From the NCBI RefSeq assembly GCF_004362145.1, contig NZ_SNXC01000002.1, forward strand, positions 1 to 64,000: 64,000 nt of DNA. The letters are read 5' to 3'. This document shows, one piece after another, positions 8,372 through 16,018 of the stretch; position 1 is the stretch's first letter, and the number at the start of each line of letters is the position of its first letter. The notes beneath the pieces were generated by a model that did no database searches, was not told the origin of the DNA, and saw only the letters and a program-made list of their open reading frames with translations. The DNA comes from Marinomonas balearica. Its GTDB lineage: Bacteria > Pseudomonadota > Gammaproteobacteria > Pseudomonadales > Marinomonadaceae. A program made the translations under genes and the position numbers.

Positions 8372-9890
8372 CGGCTGTTACATTTTTCGCTTTCTTTTTC
8401 CTATTACCACGTGGACCTAAGAAAACTACAGACGCGACGGACAAAACAAGCAAAGCAATTGCGATTGGGTGATATACCAGCATTGTAATATCGCCATCCG
8501 TGATTAACCGGGCTTGGATAATAGACTCTTCAAGCTGGGGCGTTAGAATAAAGGCAACGATAAATGCAACAATTGAATAGCCAAACATACGCATTAGGTA
8601 GCCTACAACTGCCATTATTATGGCAATGAAGGCAGCGAACGTACCGCCATCTGCAACGTAAGCTCCGGTTAGACAAAGTAACAAAGCTGCTGCGAAGACC
8701 ACTGTTTTTGGCGCAGAAATAACTTTTGCCCAAAAGCGCATACAAAACTGCGCAATGCCAAGGTTACAGAAGTTAGCAATCAACATAGCACCAAACATGC
8801 CGTAGACCAGCTCACCTTGTTCTTCGAATAATAGAGGGCCTGGTTGTATTCCGTGAATCATCAGTGCAGACACTAATAGCGCAGCGGCGATATTTCCCGG
8901 AATACCGAGCGTTAAAAGAGGTATTAAATTTGCACCGACAACGGCGCTGTTTGCCGTTTCCGTCGCAGCAATACCACGAGGATCCCCTGTTCCGAATTTC
9001 TCAGGATCTTTTGCACTCTGCTTGGTAATGGAGTAACTCAAGAACCCTGCTGTTGTTGATCCTAATCCCGGAATGGCGCCGATAATCGTACCGATAATCA
9101 AAGCGCGGAATGCGACAAATTTATTAGCGAGTACTTCTGCCCAACTAACGTGAGAGTCTTCTTTCGACTTGGAGTTGATCTTAATTGAGGCCGCAGATTT
9201 TTCCCCTCTGCGTGTGTTTACCATGCCATGCAGCAATTCGCTCATAGCTAAGGCTCCGATACTCAGCGCCGTTAAATGTAGACCATCGTAAAGGTCTAGC
9301 ATTCCGAAGGTAAAGCGAGGGCTTGCAGTAGCAGGGTCTAATCCAACTGACGCCAATAGAAAGCCAAATGCGGCAGCCGTTAAGCCTTTGATCATAGAAT
9401 TTCCTACGAGGCCACTGATAACCGTAAAGGCTAATATCATCAACGCAAGAATTTCTACTGGTCCCATTTGTAAGGCCAGTACGGCTAGAGGAGCGGCTAT
9501 CAATATTAAGATAATATCGCTTGAAAGATCGCCAAAGAATGAATAATAAAGACCATACTTTAAGGCTTTAAGCGGCTTCCCTTTTTTCGCCATTGGGTGA
9601 CCATCCAATGCGGTTGCAGCAGATTCTGGTGTCCCTGGAACATTAATAAGTATTGAAGGAACTGCACCGCCTACCGTTCCACCTTTGTTTACACTGATCA
9701 GAAACGAAATAGCGGTCAACGGATCTAATGCGAAAGTGATGGGGATAGCGATCGCAAGCGCCATAATGATGCTTAACCCTGGAGTCGCACCAACAATCTG
9801 ACCGATAACAACCCCTGCGAGTATGTAGCAAATGTTAGTTAGCGTCATCGCGTTCGCTAACCCACTAATAATGAGATCTAAGTCAAACAT
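8352..9890 (-). CDS. tctA: Tripartite tricarboxylate transporter, large permease subunit TctA
   Basis: A 512-residue polytopic membrane protein with about 12 hydrophobic segments, the usual TctA size. The family's signature loop is present near the start (GATPGLSIIMALAIAIP and GGTVGGAVPSILINVPGTPE), with its repeat in the second half (GAIPGLGSTTAGFLSY and GLTLGIPG-like LTLGIPGNIAAALLV). It forms the cation-driven channel that accepts substrate from the periplasmic protein TctC. It lies between tctB (25 bases away) and an overlapping hydrolase gene. Substrates of this family include citrate, and in related aromatic systems dicarboxylates such as terephthalate; the one here is not known. Confidence 0.95.
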   Translation of the reverse strand: MFDLDLIISGLANAMTLTNICYILAGVVIGQIVGATPGLSIIMALAIAIPITFALDPLTAISFLISVNKGGTVGGAVPSILINVPGTPESAATALDGHPMAKKGKPLKALKYGLYYSFFGDLSSDIILILIAAPLAVLALQMGPVEILALMILAFTVISGLVGNSMIKGLTAAAFGFLLASVGLDPATASPRFTFGMLDLYDGLHLTALSIGALAMSELLHGMVNTRRGEKSAASIKINSKSKEDSHVSWAEVLANKFVAFRALIIGTIIGAIPGLGSTTAGFLSYSITKQSAKDPEKFGTGDPRGIAATETANSAVVGANLIPLLTLGIPGNIAAALLVSALMIHGIQPGPLLFEEQGELVYGMFGAMLIANFCNLGIAQFCMRFWAKVISAPKTVVFAAALLLCLTGAYVADGGTFAAFIAIIMAVVGYLMRMFGYSIVAFIVAFILTPQLEESIIQARLITDGDITMLVYHPIAIALLVLSVASVVFLGPRGNRKKKAKNVTAGDEKNA

Positions 9891-9915
9891 AGTCGTAATC
9901 TTTCCAACATATCAG

Positions 9916-10344
9916 CTAAGGTAAAGGACGCTGTAAAATTTGTTCAAATAACAACCATGTCCCGATTGGTACACCTACAATGGTGAGCGCAATCCAATGA
10001 GGTCGCTTTTCAAATACCATTAAAACGATGACGGCCATTAATCCCATTGAATAGGGAAGGAACCCTACAATAGGCAAAAGGGACGTCCCAAGTACCATTG
10101 CTCCCACGAAAAGAACTAAGCGTCCCATTTCTTGTTTTGATGGCAGCGTTTCTTCCGACGGAGTTGCAAATAGAATTTGTAATCCCCCTAACACCAAAAA
10201 TAGCCATCCCGCTATACGTGGAAAGAAACTGGGATCACCGCTTTCGGTGACTTCACCCGTTACGAATGTCGGAATTAAATAAAGTAAAAGGAGAGCGCCG
10301 AACAGCGCTCCTCCTACCCCTAAAAGGCGCTCTTTAAGGATCAT
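9916..10344 (-). CDS. tctB: Tripartite tricarboxylate transporter, small subunit TctB
   Basis: A 142-residue membrane protein with four hydrophobic segments, the size and layout of TctB. The N-terminus (LLGVGGALFGALLLLYLIP) is followed by a loop with GDPSFFPRIAGWLFLVLGG, typical of the DUF1468/TctB family. The start codon overlaps the tctC stop by 4 bases and the gene precedes tctA, the normal TctC-TctB-TctA order. Its mechanistic role in the complex is poorly understood in general; it is thought to stabilise the large subunit. Confidence 0.9.
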   Translation of the reverse strand: MILKERLLGVGGALFGALLLLYLIPTFVTGEVTESGDPSFFPRIAGWLFLVLGGLQILFATPSEETLPSKQEMGRLVLFVGAMVLGTSLLPIVGFLPYSMGLMAVIVLMVFEKRPHWIALTIVGVPIGTWLLFEQILQRPLP

Positions 10345-11297
10345 TTTGCTAATGCCTCCTGATAGAATTTCGAGGTTGCTTGCAAATAGGATGTTGTACC
10401 CTCTGCGCCCAGATTAGATGCCGCAGCCTGAAGCTTATTCATCATGTCGGTGTACTCGGAGGATTCGGTTACTTCTGCGAGTGCTTCCGTTAAGCAGGTT
10501 TGAATCTGAGAATCGGTATGCTTAGGAGTGAAGAAAATAATATGGCCATCAATCGCGAGGTCTAAGCCGTTTTCAATTAAGGTTTTTGTTTCTGGGGCGT
10601 ATGTCGCGCGTTCGCTAGTCAGAGTAGCAAGCTGAACCATTTTTCCGGCACGAATTTGTGATACATGTGCCGTTCCCTGAACTGTTGCATCGACATGGCC
10701 ACCCAATGCATCTTTTAGTGCGCGAGAAGAACCCTTAGTAGGGATTGGGATCAAGCGCACACCATAATGCTTGGCGATATTTCGTACGGCAATTTCATAT
10801 GACAACGAGCCGACGGATACGGTCGCTCGACCTTTATCACGAGCGTACTCTACAAACTCTTCTAAATTGGAATATGGCTTTCCTGATTTCGTTGTTAAGC
10901 CATAGTTCAGCATCATACCGGTGCCCATATAGTTGAAATCTTGGTAGGTATAATTTATGTCTTTGGACTTATATGGGTTGATAGCAAGTGTGGTGGTTGA
11001 ACCGACGCCAATACTTAGTCCTTTGCTGTCGGCTTTTAGTAACCCTTTTGCCATTACGCCGCCACTTGCACCAGGGTGATTTTCAACATAAACCGTCCAG
11101 CCTTGCTGCTGCTGTAAGAGAGAGGCTGCTTTACGAGCGACTGAATCTGTACCGCCGCCCGCTGAGAAACCTACTTTCAGAGCGATGGGGCCATCTGGGA
11201 AGTCCGCAGGACAAGTCGCAGCAAGTGCAGGGGTTGCCAAAGCGCATGCTACTGTAGCGAACACGGGTGATGCTTTTTTCATGATGCTTGAGAACAT
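10341..11297 (-). CDS. tctC: Tripartite tricarboxylate transporter periplasmic substrate-binding protein TctC
   Basis: A 318-residue exported protein: a signal peptide of about 26 residues (KKASPVFATVACALATPALA, then a cleavage site before the CPADFPDGP mature end) followed by the TctC/Bug fold. The family's two ligand loops are visible: FSAGGGTDSVARKAA near residue 50 and ENHPGASGGVMAKGLL near residue 80. It would capture a carboxylate in the periplasm and deliver it to TctA/TctB. It is the first gene of the operon, with a CGGAG ribosome site and a well-formed promoter upstream. TTT/Bug proteins bind many organic acids, so the ligand cannot be assigned. Confidence 0.93.
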   Translation of the reverse strand: MFSSIMKKASPVFATVACALATPALAATCPADFPDGPIALKVGFSAGGGTDSVARKAASLLQQQQGWTVYVENHPGASGGVMAKGLLKADSKGLSIGVGSTTTLAINPYKSKDINYTYQDFNYMGTGMMLNYGLTTKSGKPYSNLEEFVEYARDKGRATVSVGSLSYEIAVRNIAKHYGVRLIPIPTKGSSRALKDALGGHVDATVQGTAHVSQIRAGKMVQLATLTSERATYAPETKTLIENGLDLAIDGHIIFFTPKHTDSQIQTCLTEALAEVTESSEYTDMMNKLQAAASNLGAEGTTSYLQATSKFYQEALAK

Positions 11298-11333
11298 ATT
11301 AAGTCTCCGGTTTTTATTGTTTTTGTGTTGATA

Positions 11334-11369
11334 TGCTATATTTATAGCACAATGATTTTAGGCCAGCAA
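11334..11369 (-). promoter_or_regulatory. tctC operon promoter with overlapping palindromic operator
   Basis: On the minus strand TTGCTG (11364-11369) and TATAAA (11341-11346) are separated by exactly 17 bases, a good sigma-70 promoter about 45 bases before the tctC ATG. The -10 box is embedded in a perfect inverted repeat TGCTATA-TT-TATAGCA (11334-11349). A regulator bound there would block RNA polymerase. The divergent GntR-family gene that starts at 11657 is the obvious candidate. The operator assignment is inferred from position and symmetry. Confidence 0.7.
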
Positions 11370-11656
11370 TATTCATATTTCGTTTTATTTATAGTCTAGT
11401 CGAAATGGTTTAGGTGACAGGAAAAAGAAAAAAATTGAGTGATTAACATACAATCTTGACAGTAAATCTCTTGATACTAAGCAATATGAAGGCGTTTCAT
11501 TAGTGAAAAAATTAATGAAAATATGGAGTTAATTGAATCCAGAAAGCTTATGCCTTAATATAGCTTTTAGTAAAAAAGGCGATGAAACGATCGTTCTAAC
11601 CGCTATATATGAGCGCCTCTTTCGCTTATTTAGCATCTACATTCAGGTGTAAAATT

Positions 11657-12409
11657 GTGTCTGTAAAAATAAAAAATACCACCGCTTCTGCGCTTGATAA
11701 GAGCTCGGTAGCTCGTTATATCCAGCTTGCAACGATTTTTCGAAAGCGCATAGAATCTGGTGAATGGACTGTTGGTTCTAAAATTCCGACCGTCGCTCAG
11801 TTAGTCGAAGACTGTGGCGTGGCCAGCATGACCATTCGGCAAGCTTTAGGACAATTGGAAAAAGAAGGGTTAATTGAGCGATTTAGAGCCAAAGGAACGT
11901 TTGTCAAAAAGCAGCCCCGCCGCGATATTTGGTGTGAAGTAAAAACCGATTGGAATGGCTTGCTCATTTCTAGAGCCGATGCACAGATTAGCGTCCTGTC
12001 TCAACGCAGTGATGTGGTTCTACAGCAAGAGAAGTTTGAAACAGGGAAGGTTGCAGCCTCTTATACGCATCTTACGCGCTTACATGTTCGTGAAGATGAG
12101 CCTTTCCTAATTGCAGATGTATATATAGACCAACGACTCTGCGAACAGCTGAGTGAATCTGACTACATGTCGAAAACTGCAATGCGCCTTGTGTTTGACC
12201 TACCTAATATTACGATTGTTGATGCACATCAAACGCTAACGGTAGACTCAGCGGATCTTGATACGGCGACTTATCTGGATATTGAACTTGCAGCGCCTGT
12301 AGTTAAAGTGCAGCGTATTGCGATCGATGACAAAGGAGACTTGGTTTTGATTGCGAATGGAGTATATAGAGGAGATATGGTGCGTATCGACATGCAGTTA
12401 TTGAAATAG
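11657..12409 (+). CDS. GntR-family transcriptional regulator (UTRA-type ligand domain)
   Basis: A 250-residue regulator. The N-terminal winged helix (residues ~20-90) contains YIQLATIFRKRIESGEW and the recognition segment ASMTIRQALGQLEKEGLIER with FRAKGTFV. The C-terminal ~150 residues fit the UTRA effector domain of the HutC subfamily. GTG at 11657 is preferred because AGGTG sits 7 bases upstream; an in-frame ATG at 11609 has no ribosome site. It is divergent from the tctC operon, with a palindrome over that promoter's -10 box, so it most likely represses the operon until the transported acid or a CoA-derived metabolite is present. Effector and autoregulation are inferred. Confidence 0.9.
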   Translation: MSVKIKNTTASALDKSSVARYIQLATIFRKRIESGEWTVGSKIPTVAQLVEDCGVASMTIRQALGQLEKEGLIERFRAKGTFVKKQPRRDIWCEVKTDWNGLLISRADAQISVLSQRSDVVLQQEKFETGKVAASYTHLTRLHVREDEPFLIADVYIDQRLCEQLSESDYMSKTAMRLVFDLPNITIVDAHQTLTVDSADLDTATYLDIELAAPVVKVQRIAIDDKGDLVLIANGVYRGDMVRIDMQLLK

Positions 12410-12785
12410 AATGTATTGTCCGCTCTATGCCTTCCAAGCACTTCCAATGTGACTTCGAATCCTTTAGTCATGATGTAAGGGCATTACGCATGCAGCCAAA
12501 CAAGAGAGACTTACAGTTGAGCCGAACTAGCACGAGTTCGGCGTTCGCTTACCTATAAGGTCATTTGTAGAGATACTAATTGAATTACAACATGGCGACG
12601 AAGAACTGTACTTTGTTATGTTCCTCCACCGTAATAGTCAAATGAAGTCGACCATCGGCTATATCCGTTCCCTCTCATAAGACCAAGCATGTAATTTGTT
12701 GACCTATCGAGCCCCTCTTTAATATTTCCTTAAGCAATCATCCTTAATATTCTTAACTCACACTCTATCTTACTGGGAGATAAAA
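12410..12785. other. Intergenic stretch with a short hairpin
   Basis: 376 bases without a credible gene. The only structure seen is an 8-bp perfect stem GCCGAACT/AGTTCGGC (12521-12528 and 12535-12542) with a 6-base loop. It could end the GntR transcript, although no long T-run follows. The last 60 bases are AT-rich and probably hold the promoter of the ferric-reductase-like gene, whose ATG follows a GGGAGA site. Confidence 0.5.
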
Positions 12786-14171
12786 ATGCGCCTTCCTGGC
12801 TTACTGTTGGTTGTCACTTTACTGCTTGTGCCAAGTTATGAGTTCTACACTCTTGCTGGTCAATATCCGGTTATGCCCTTAGTGAGTCAATTCTTTGGGG
12901 TAGCTGCGATCGTCGCGATGGGTTTTGTTCAGTTAATGGCAACTCGACTAACAGGGCTTGAGGCGCTCTTTGGTGGGATGGATCGTATCTATATATTTCA
13001 CAAATGGCTGGGGATAGGGGCGTTAGCTTTGGTTCTATTGCATGACAATATAGATCCTGACATCCGCGGTTTGAAAGGTGGGAATCTGGCGGATTTTGGT
13101 GAGAGTTTGGGGGGCTTTAGTTTAGACGCATTGCAAGTTCTCATTCTAGTGACCGTGCTGACGACCATTCCTTATAATTTGTGGAAATTGAGCCATAAGC
13201 TAATGGGTGTGATGTTTATCTGCGGTGTTTTGCATTTTGTTTTTATTCCAAAGCCGTTTGAGCTGACCAGCTTTGTCGGTTTGTATACCTCAGTCTTTGG
13301 TGTGGTCGGTATTGTTAGCTATTTCTATTGTTTAGGTTTTCGGATATTTATGCGAAAGCACTATCGTTACCAAGTTGAAAGCGTTGAACGCAAAGGTAAA
13401 AGCGTTGCCATAACACTTTCGCCTATAGATAAAGCGATGAAACACTATGCTGGTCAGTTTGCCTTTTTGAAGTTCAATCAAGCTGACCTGTCGGAAGTTC
13501 ACCCGTTTACCATCAGTAAAGCACCGGATTCAAAGGGTAATTTGCGCTTTACGGTAAGTGCTTTGGGGGACTATACCGAGCGCCTTCAAGCGCAAGTTGC
13601 GACTGGAATGCAGGCGACGATTACCGGAGCGCATGGTAATTTCCTCATGAAACGCACAAAGCATCCACAAGTGTGGGTTGCAGCGGGAGTAGGAATCACT
13701 CCCTTTGTTGCTTGGGCAAATGCACTGGGCAGTGAGCAAGAAGTTCATCTGTTCTACAGCTTTAAGGAAGAAAGCCATGCAATGCATTTGGATGAGCTAA
13801 GGTCCATTGCAAGAGAAAAGCCCAACTTCAAGCTACATTGTCTAGAATCCTCCCAAGGGGAGCGCTTAAGTACGGCTTTAATTACTCAAAAATTAAAAGG
13901 TAGTTGGCCAAAAATTTCGGTGTCGTTTTGTGGCCCAAAAGCAATGCGCCAAGACCTGCTGTCAAATTTGCGTAAACAGGGATTAAGTGGCCGACGGTTC
14001 TATTATGAAGAGTTTGAGATTCGTTCGGGTATTGGTTTGATGAAACTGATTCGTTGGGGAAATCGCCTATTTAAGTCGCGCTTCCCCGTACAAACTGTAC
14101 GGTTCAATTTACTGTGGAAAGATGTGTGGAATAACACGGTTCGGCGTGTAGAATCTTGGTTGAAGTCATAA
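12786..14171 (+). CDS. Ferric reductase-like transmembrane flavocytochrome (FNR/NOX-like)
   Basis: A 461-residue membrane oxidoreductase. The N-terminal ~190 residues hold six hydrophobic segments with the paired heme-ligand histidines expected of ferric reductase-like domains (FHKWLGIGALALVLLHDN and LSHKLMGVMFICGVLHFVF). Then comes an FAD-binding domain with HPFTISKAP and a NAD(P)-binding domain with WVAAGVGITPFVAW and SFCGPKAMRQDL. It would carry electrons from cytoplasmic NAD(P)H through FAD and heme to an acceptor outside the membrane, perhaps Fe(III) or oxygen. The C-terminal ~50 residues are a basic extension (LFKSRFPVQTVRF). The transglutaminase-like gene follows within 50 bases and may be cotranscribed. 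Confidence 0.85.
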   Translation: MRLPGLLLVVTLLLVPSYEFYTLAGQYPVMPLVSQFFGVAAIVAMGFVQLMATRLTGLEALFGGMDRIYIFHKWLGIGALALVLLHDNIDPDIRGLKGGNLADFGESLGGFSLDALQVLILVTVLTTIPYNLWKLSHKLMGVMFICGVLHFVFIPKPFELTSFVGLYTSVFGVVGIVSYFYCLGFRIFMRKHYRYQVESVERKGKSVAITLSPIDKAMKHYAGQFAFLKFNQADLSEVHPFTISKAPDSKGNLRFTVSALGDYTERLQAQVATGMQATITGAHGNFLMKRTKHPQVWVAAGVGITPFVAWANALGSEQEVHLFYSFKEESHAMHLDELRSIAREKPNFKLHCLESSQGERLSTALITQKLKGSWPKISVSFCGPKAMRQDLLSNLRKQGLSGRRFYYEEFEIRSGIGLMKLIRWGNRLFKSRFPVQTVRFNLLWKDVWNNTVRRVESWLKS

Positions 14172-14218
14172 AGGTTGAATGACGAGCGTATCAATAGACA
14201 TTGAATGGAAGAATGCAC

Positions 14219-14812
14219 ATGAATCAAGTATCTGGCAGTGTAGAAGACTATTTAGCGGAGTCGATCTACATAGACTGGCGTAATCCTAATATCGTGCAAA
14301 AAGCGAAGGCGTTAGCAAAGAGCTGCGATAGCGAATTGGAAGTGGTTAAGCGCTGTTTTGAGTTTGTTCGAGACTGTATTCGTCATAGTTGGGATTACAA
14401 GGCCAACCCCGTCACATGTAAAGCCTCTGATGTGTTAGAGAGTGAAACGGGTTATTGCTACGCTAAAAGTCATTTGTTAGCTGCGTTACTCAGAGCAAAT
14501 GGCGTTCCAGCTGGCCTATGCTATCAACGGATTACTATAACGGATGATGTTCCTCCATTTTGTCTACATGGGTTAAACGCGGTTTATTTAAAAGAGTTTG
14601 GCTGGTATCGAATGGATGCCAGGGGCAATAAAGAAGGTGTCAATGCACAGTGTATTCCTCCAATAGAGCAGTTGGCATTTCCAATTAAAGTTGACGGTGA
14701 GTACGATTGTCAGGAAATTCATGCAGAACCGCTTGAAGATATTGTTGCGGTTTTGACGAGCAGTAAAACGTATTTAGACGTCGCAGAAAACCTTCCTGAT
14801 ATTGCAGAGTAG
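14219..14812 (+). CDS. Transglutaminase-like domain protein
   Basis: A 197-residue protein of the transglutaminase-like (papain-fold) superfamily. The triad is readable: Cys in GYCYAKSHLLAALLRANG, His in CLHGLNAVYL and Asp in YRMDARGN. ATG at 14219 is chosen because GGAAGA lies 6 bases upstream; ATG at 14213 is too close to that site. Bacterial members act as proteases or amidases on unknown targets, and no signal peptide is seen, so it is probably cytoplasmic. The upstream flavocytochrome gene ends 47 bases before, on the same strand. There is no sign of transfer or damage. Confidence 0.85.
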   Translation: MNQVSGSVEDYLAESIYIDWRNPNIVQKAKALAKSCDSELEVVKRCFEFVRDCIRHSWDYKANPVTCKASDVLESETGYCYAKSHLLAALLRANGVPAGLCYQRITITDDVPPFCLHGLNAVYLKEFGWYRMDARGNKEGVNAQCIPPIEQLAFPIKVDGEYDCQEIHAEPLEDIVAVLTSSKTYLDVAENLPDIAE

Positions 14813-15049
14813 AGAGGGGTGATTGGCTTATTGATGGGTTTATTCTTATAGAGTAAAAATAACTGGGTGAGCCGAAGCTTCGTCGCCTATAGTTAGATAC
14901 ATTGTGAATAAAAAGTACCCACACGTCGAAGTGAGAGAGCGTGTCTGTTGTTTCTTTTAAGACATAAGTGTTAGTTAATAATCAAAGGTGAGTTTGTTGC
15001 CTGTGAGTATCTTCTAGCCAACCCCAACGTTCTCTAAAATGGATTTTCA

Positions 15050-15466
15050 ATGTATTTAACCAGACTGATATACGCCAGCACGATCTCGAACGATATTTCA
15101 CCTTCTGCGGTTGCGGATATTCTTGATAGTGCGAACAAGCACAATAAACTGAATGATGTAACGGGCGTCCTCTTTTTTGATGACAAGTATTTCTTACAAT
15201 GTCTTGAAGGGTCTCGATATCAGACCAATGAAACCTACAGCCGGCTGCTTCTTGATAGTCGGCATTCGGATCTTGTGTTATTAGAGTTCAAAGACATTTC
15301 TGTACGCTCATTCCCTGATTGGACGATGGGTTTTATTCCTGAGTCGGTACTGTCTAAGTCTATCTACCTTAAATTTTCTCCGCAAAAAAGCTTTGATCCC
15401 TATAACTTAAGCAGTGAGAGTGCGTATAAAATGTTGTTGGAATTAAAAGAAGTGCTGCCAGAATAA
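15050..15466 (+). CDS. BLUF-domain blue-light sensor protein
   Basis: A 138-residue protein that is essentially a single BLUF domain, a flavin-binding blue-light receptor. Key positions fit: the photoactive Tyr in TRLIYAST, Asn in KLNDVTGVLFF, Gln in KYFLQCLEGS, and the PDWTMGF segment that carries the conserved Trp/Met. About 40 residues after the core form short helices but no output domain, so it would act through protein-protein contact. It stands alone, with its own upstream AT-rich gap of ~235 bases. Several c-di-GMP enzymes lie elsewhere in the window, but no linkage to them is visible. Confidence 0.9.
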   Translation: MYLTRLIYASTISNDISPSAVADILDSANKHNKLNDVTGVLFFDDKYFLQCLEGSRYQTNETYSRLLLDSRHSDLVLLEFKDISVRSFPDWTMGFIPESVLSKSIYLKFSPQKSFDPYNLSSESAYKMLLELKEVLPE

Positions 15467-15516
15467 CGAGATCCCGAACCGTTAGAGGGGCATGAGTGAT
15501 GCTTGAGCTTAGAATG

Positions 15517-15933
15517 TCAGTCCCAGTTCGATTTCCGTAAGGCTTTAACCTTCCCGCGTTGTTTTTTCGAATCGACTCGCTTTCTCTGTGAGGAACGAGT
15601 GGGTTTGGTTGCGCGCCGCGCTTTTTGAACTCGAGTAGCAGATAAAATGAGCGCTTTTAGTCGCTCTAAAGCGTCTTCTCTGTTTAATTCCTGAGTTCTG
15701 TGTTGCTGTGCCTTAATGATAATCTCACCTTCCTTAGTAATGCGTGAATCACTGAGCGACAGCAAGCGTTCCTTATAAAACTCGGGCAGTGACGACGCTT
15801 TGATATCAAACCGAAGATGAATGGCACTGGATACTTTATTCACGTTTTGCCCGCCAGCTCCTTGCGCTCGAATTGCAGTGAGTTGGATTTCATGAGGAGG
15901 AATGCTAACGGAGTGAGAGATGATAAGGTTCAT
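15517..15933 (-). CDS. arfB: Alternative ribosome-rescue factor ArfB (class I release-factor fold)
   Basis: A 138-residue peptidyl-tRNA hydrolase that frees stalled ribosomes. The catalytic GGQ motif is in [16 protein letters not shown] (around residue 28), and the basic C-terminal tail ([20 protein letters not shown]) matches the part of ArfB/YaeJ that enters the empty mRNA channel. The stop-codon recognition domain of true release factors is absent. Size matches E. coli ArfB (140 residues). It is convergent with the BLUF gene. A long inverted repeat lies just upstream of its start. Confidence 0.93.
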   Translation of the reverse strand: MNLIISHSVSIPPHEIQLTAIRAQGAGGQNVNKVSSAIHLRFDIKASSLPEFYKERLLSLSDSRITKEGEIIIKAQQHRTQELNREDALERLKALILSATRVQKARRATKPTRSSQRKRVDSKKQRGKVKALRKSNWD

Positions 15934-15950
15934 TAGGAAGGTTGTACAAA

Positions 15951-15995
15951 TACCCTAGTATAAAGGAACGAATTTAAATTCTTCATACTAGGGTA
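15951..15995. repeat. Nested inverted repeat between arfB and the flotillin gene
   Basis: A perfect 11-bp inverted repeat TACCCTAGTAT / ATACTAGGGTA (15951-15961 and 15985-15995) encloses a second perfect palindrome GAATTTAAATTC (15970-15981). It lies 24 bases beyond the stop of the flotillin gene and 17 bases upstream of the arfB start, both on the minus strand. As RNA it would form a hairpin followed by a few U residues, so it may terminate the YjfI-PspA-YqiJ-flotillin transcript. A protein-binding role at the arfB promoter is also possible. Confidence 0.6.
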
Positions 15996-16018
15996 ATGCA
16001 TGTAGCGATGGATTTAAA

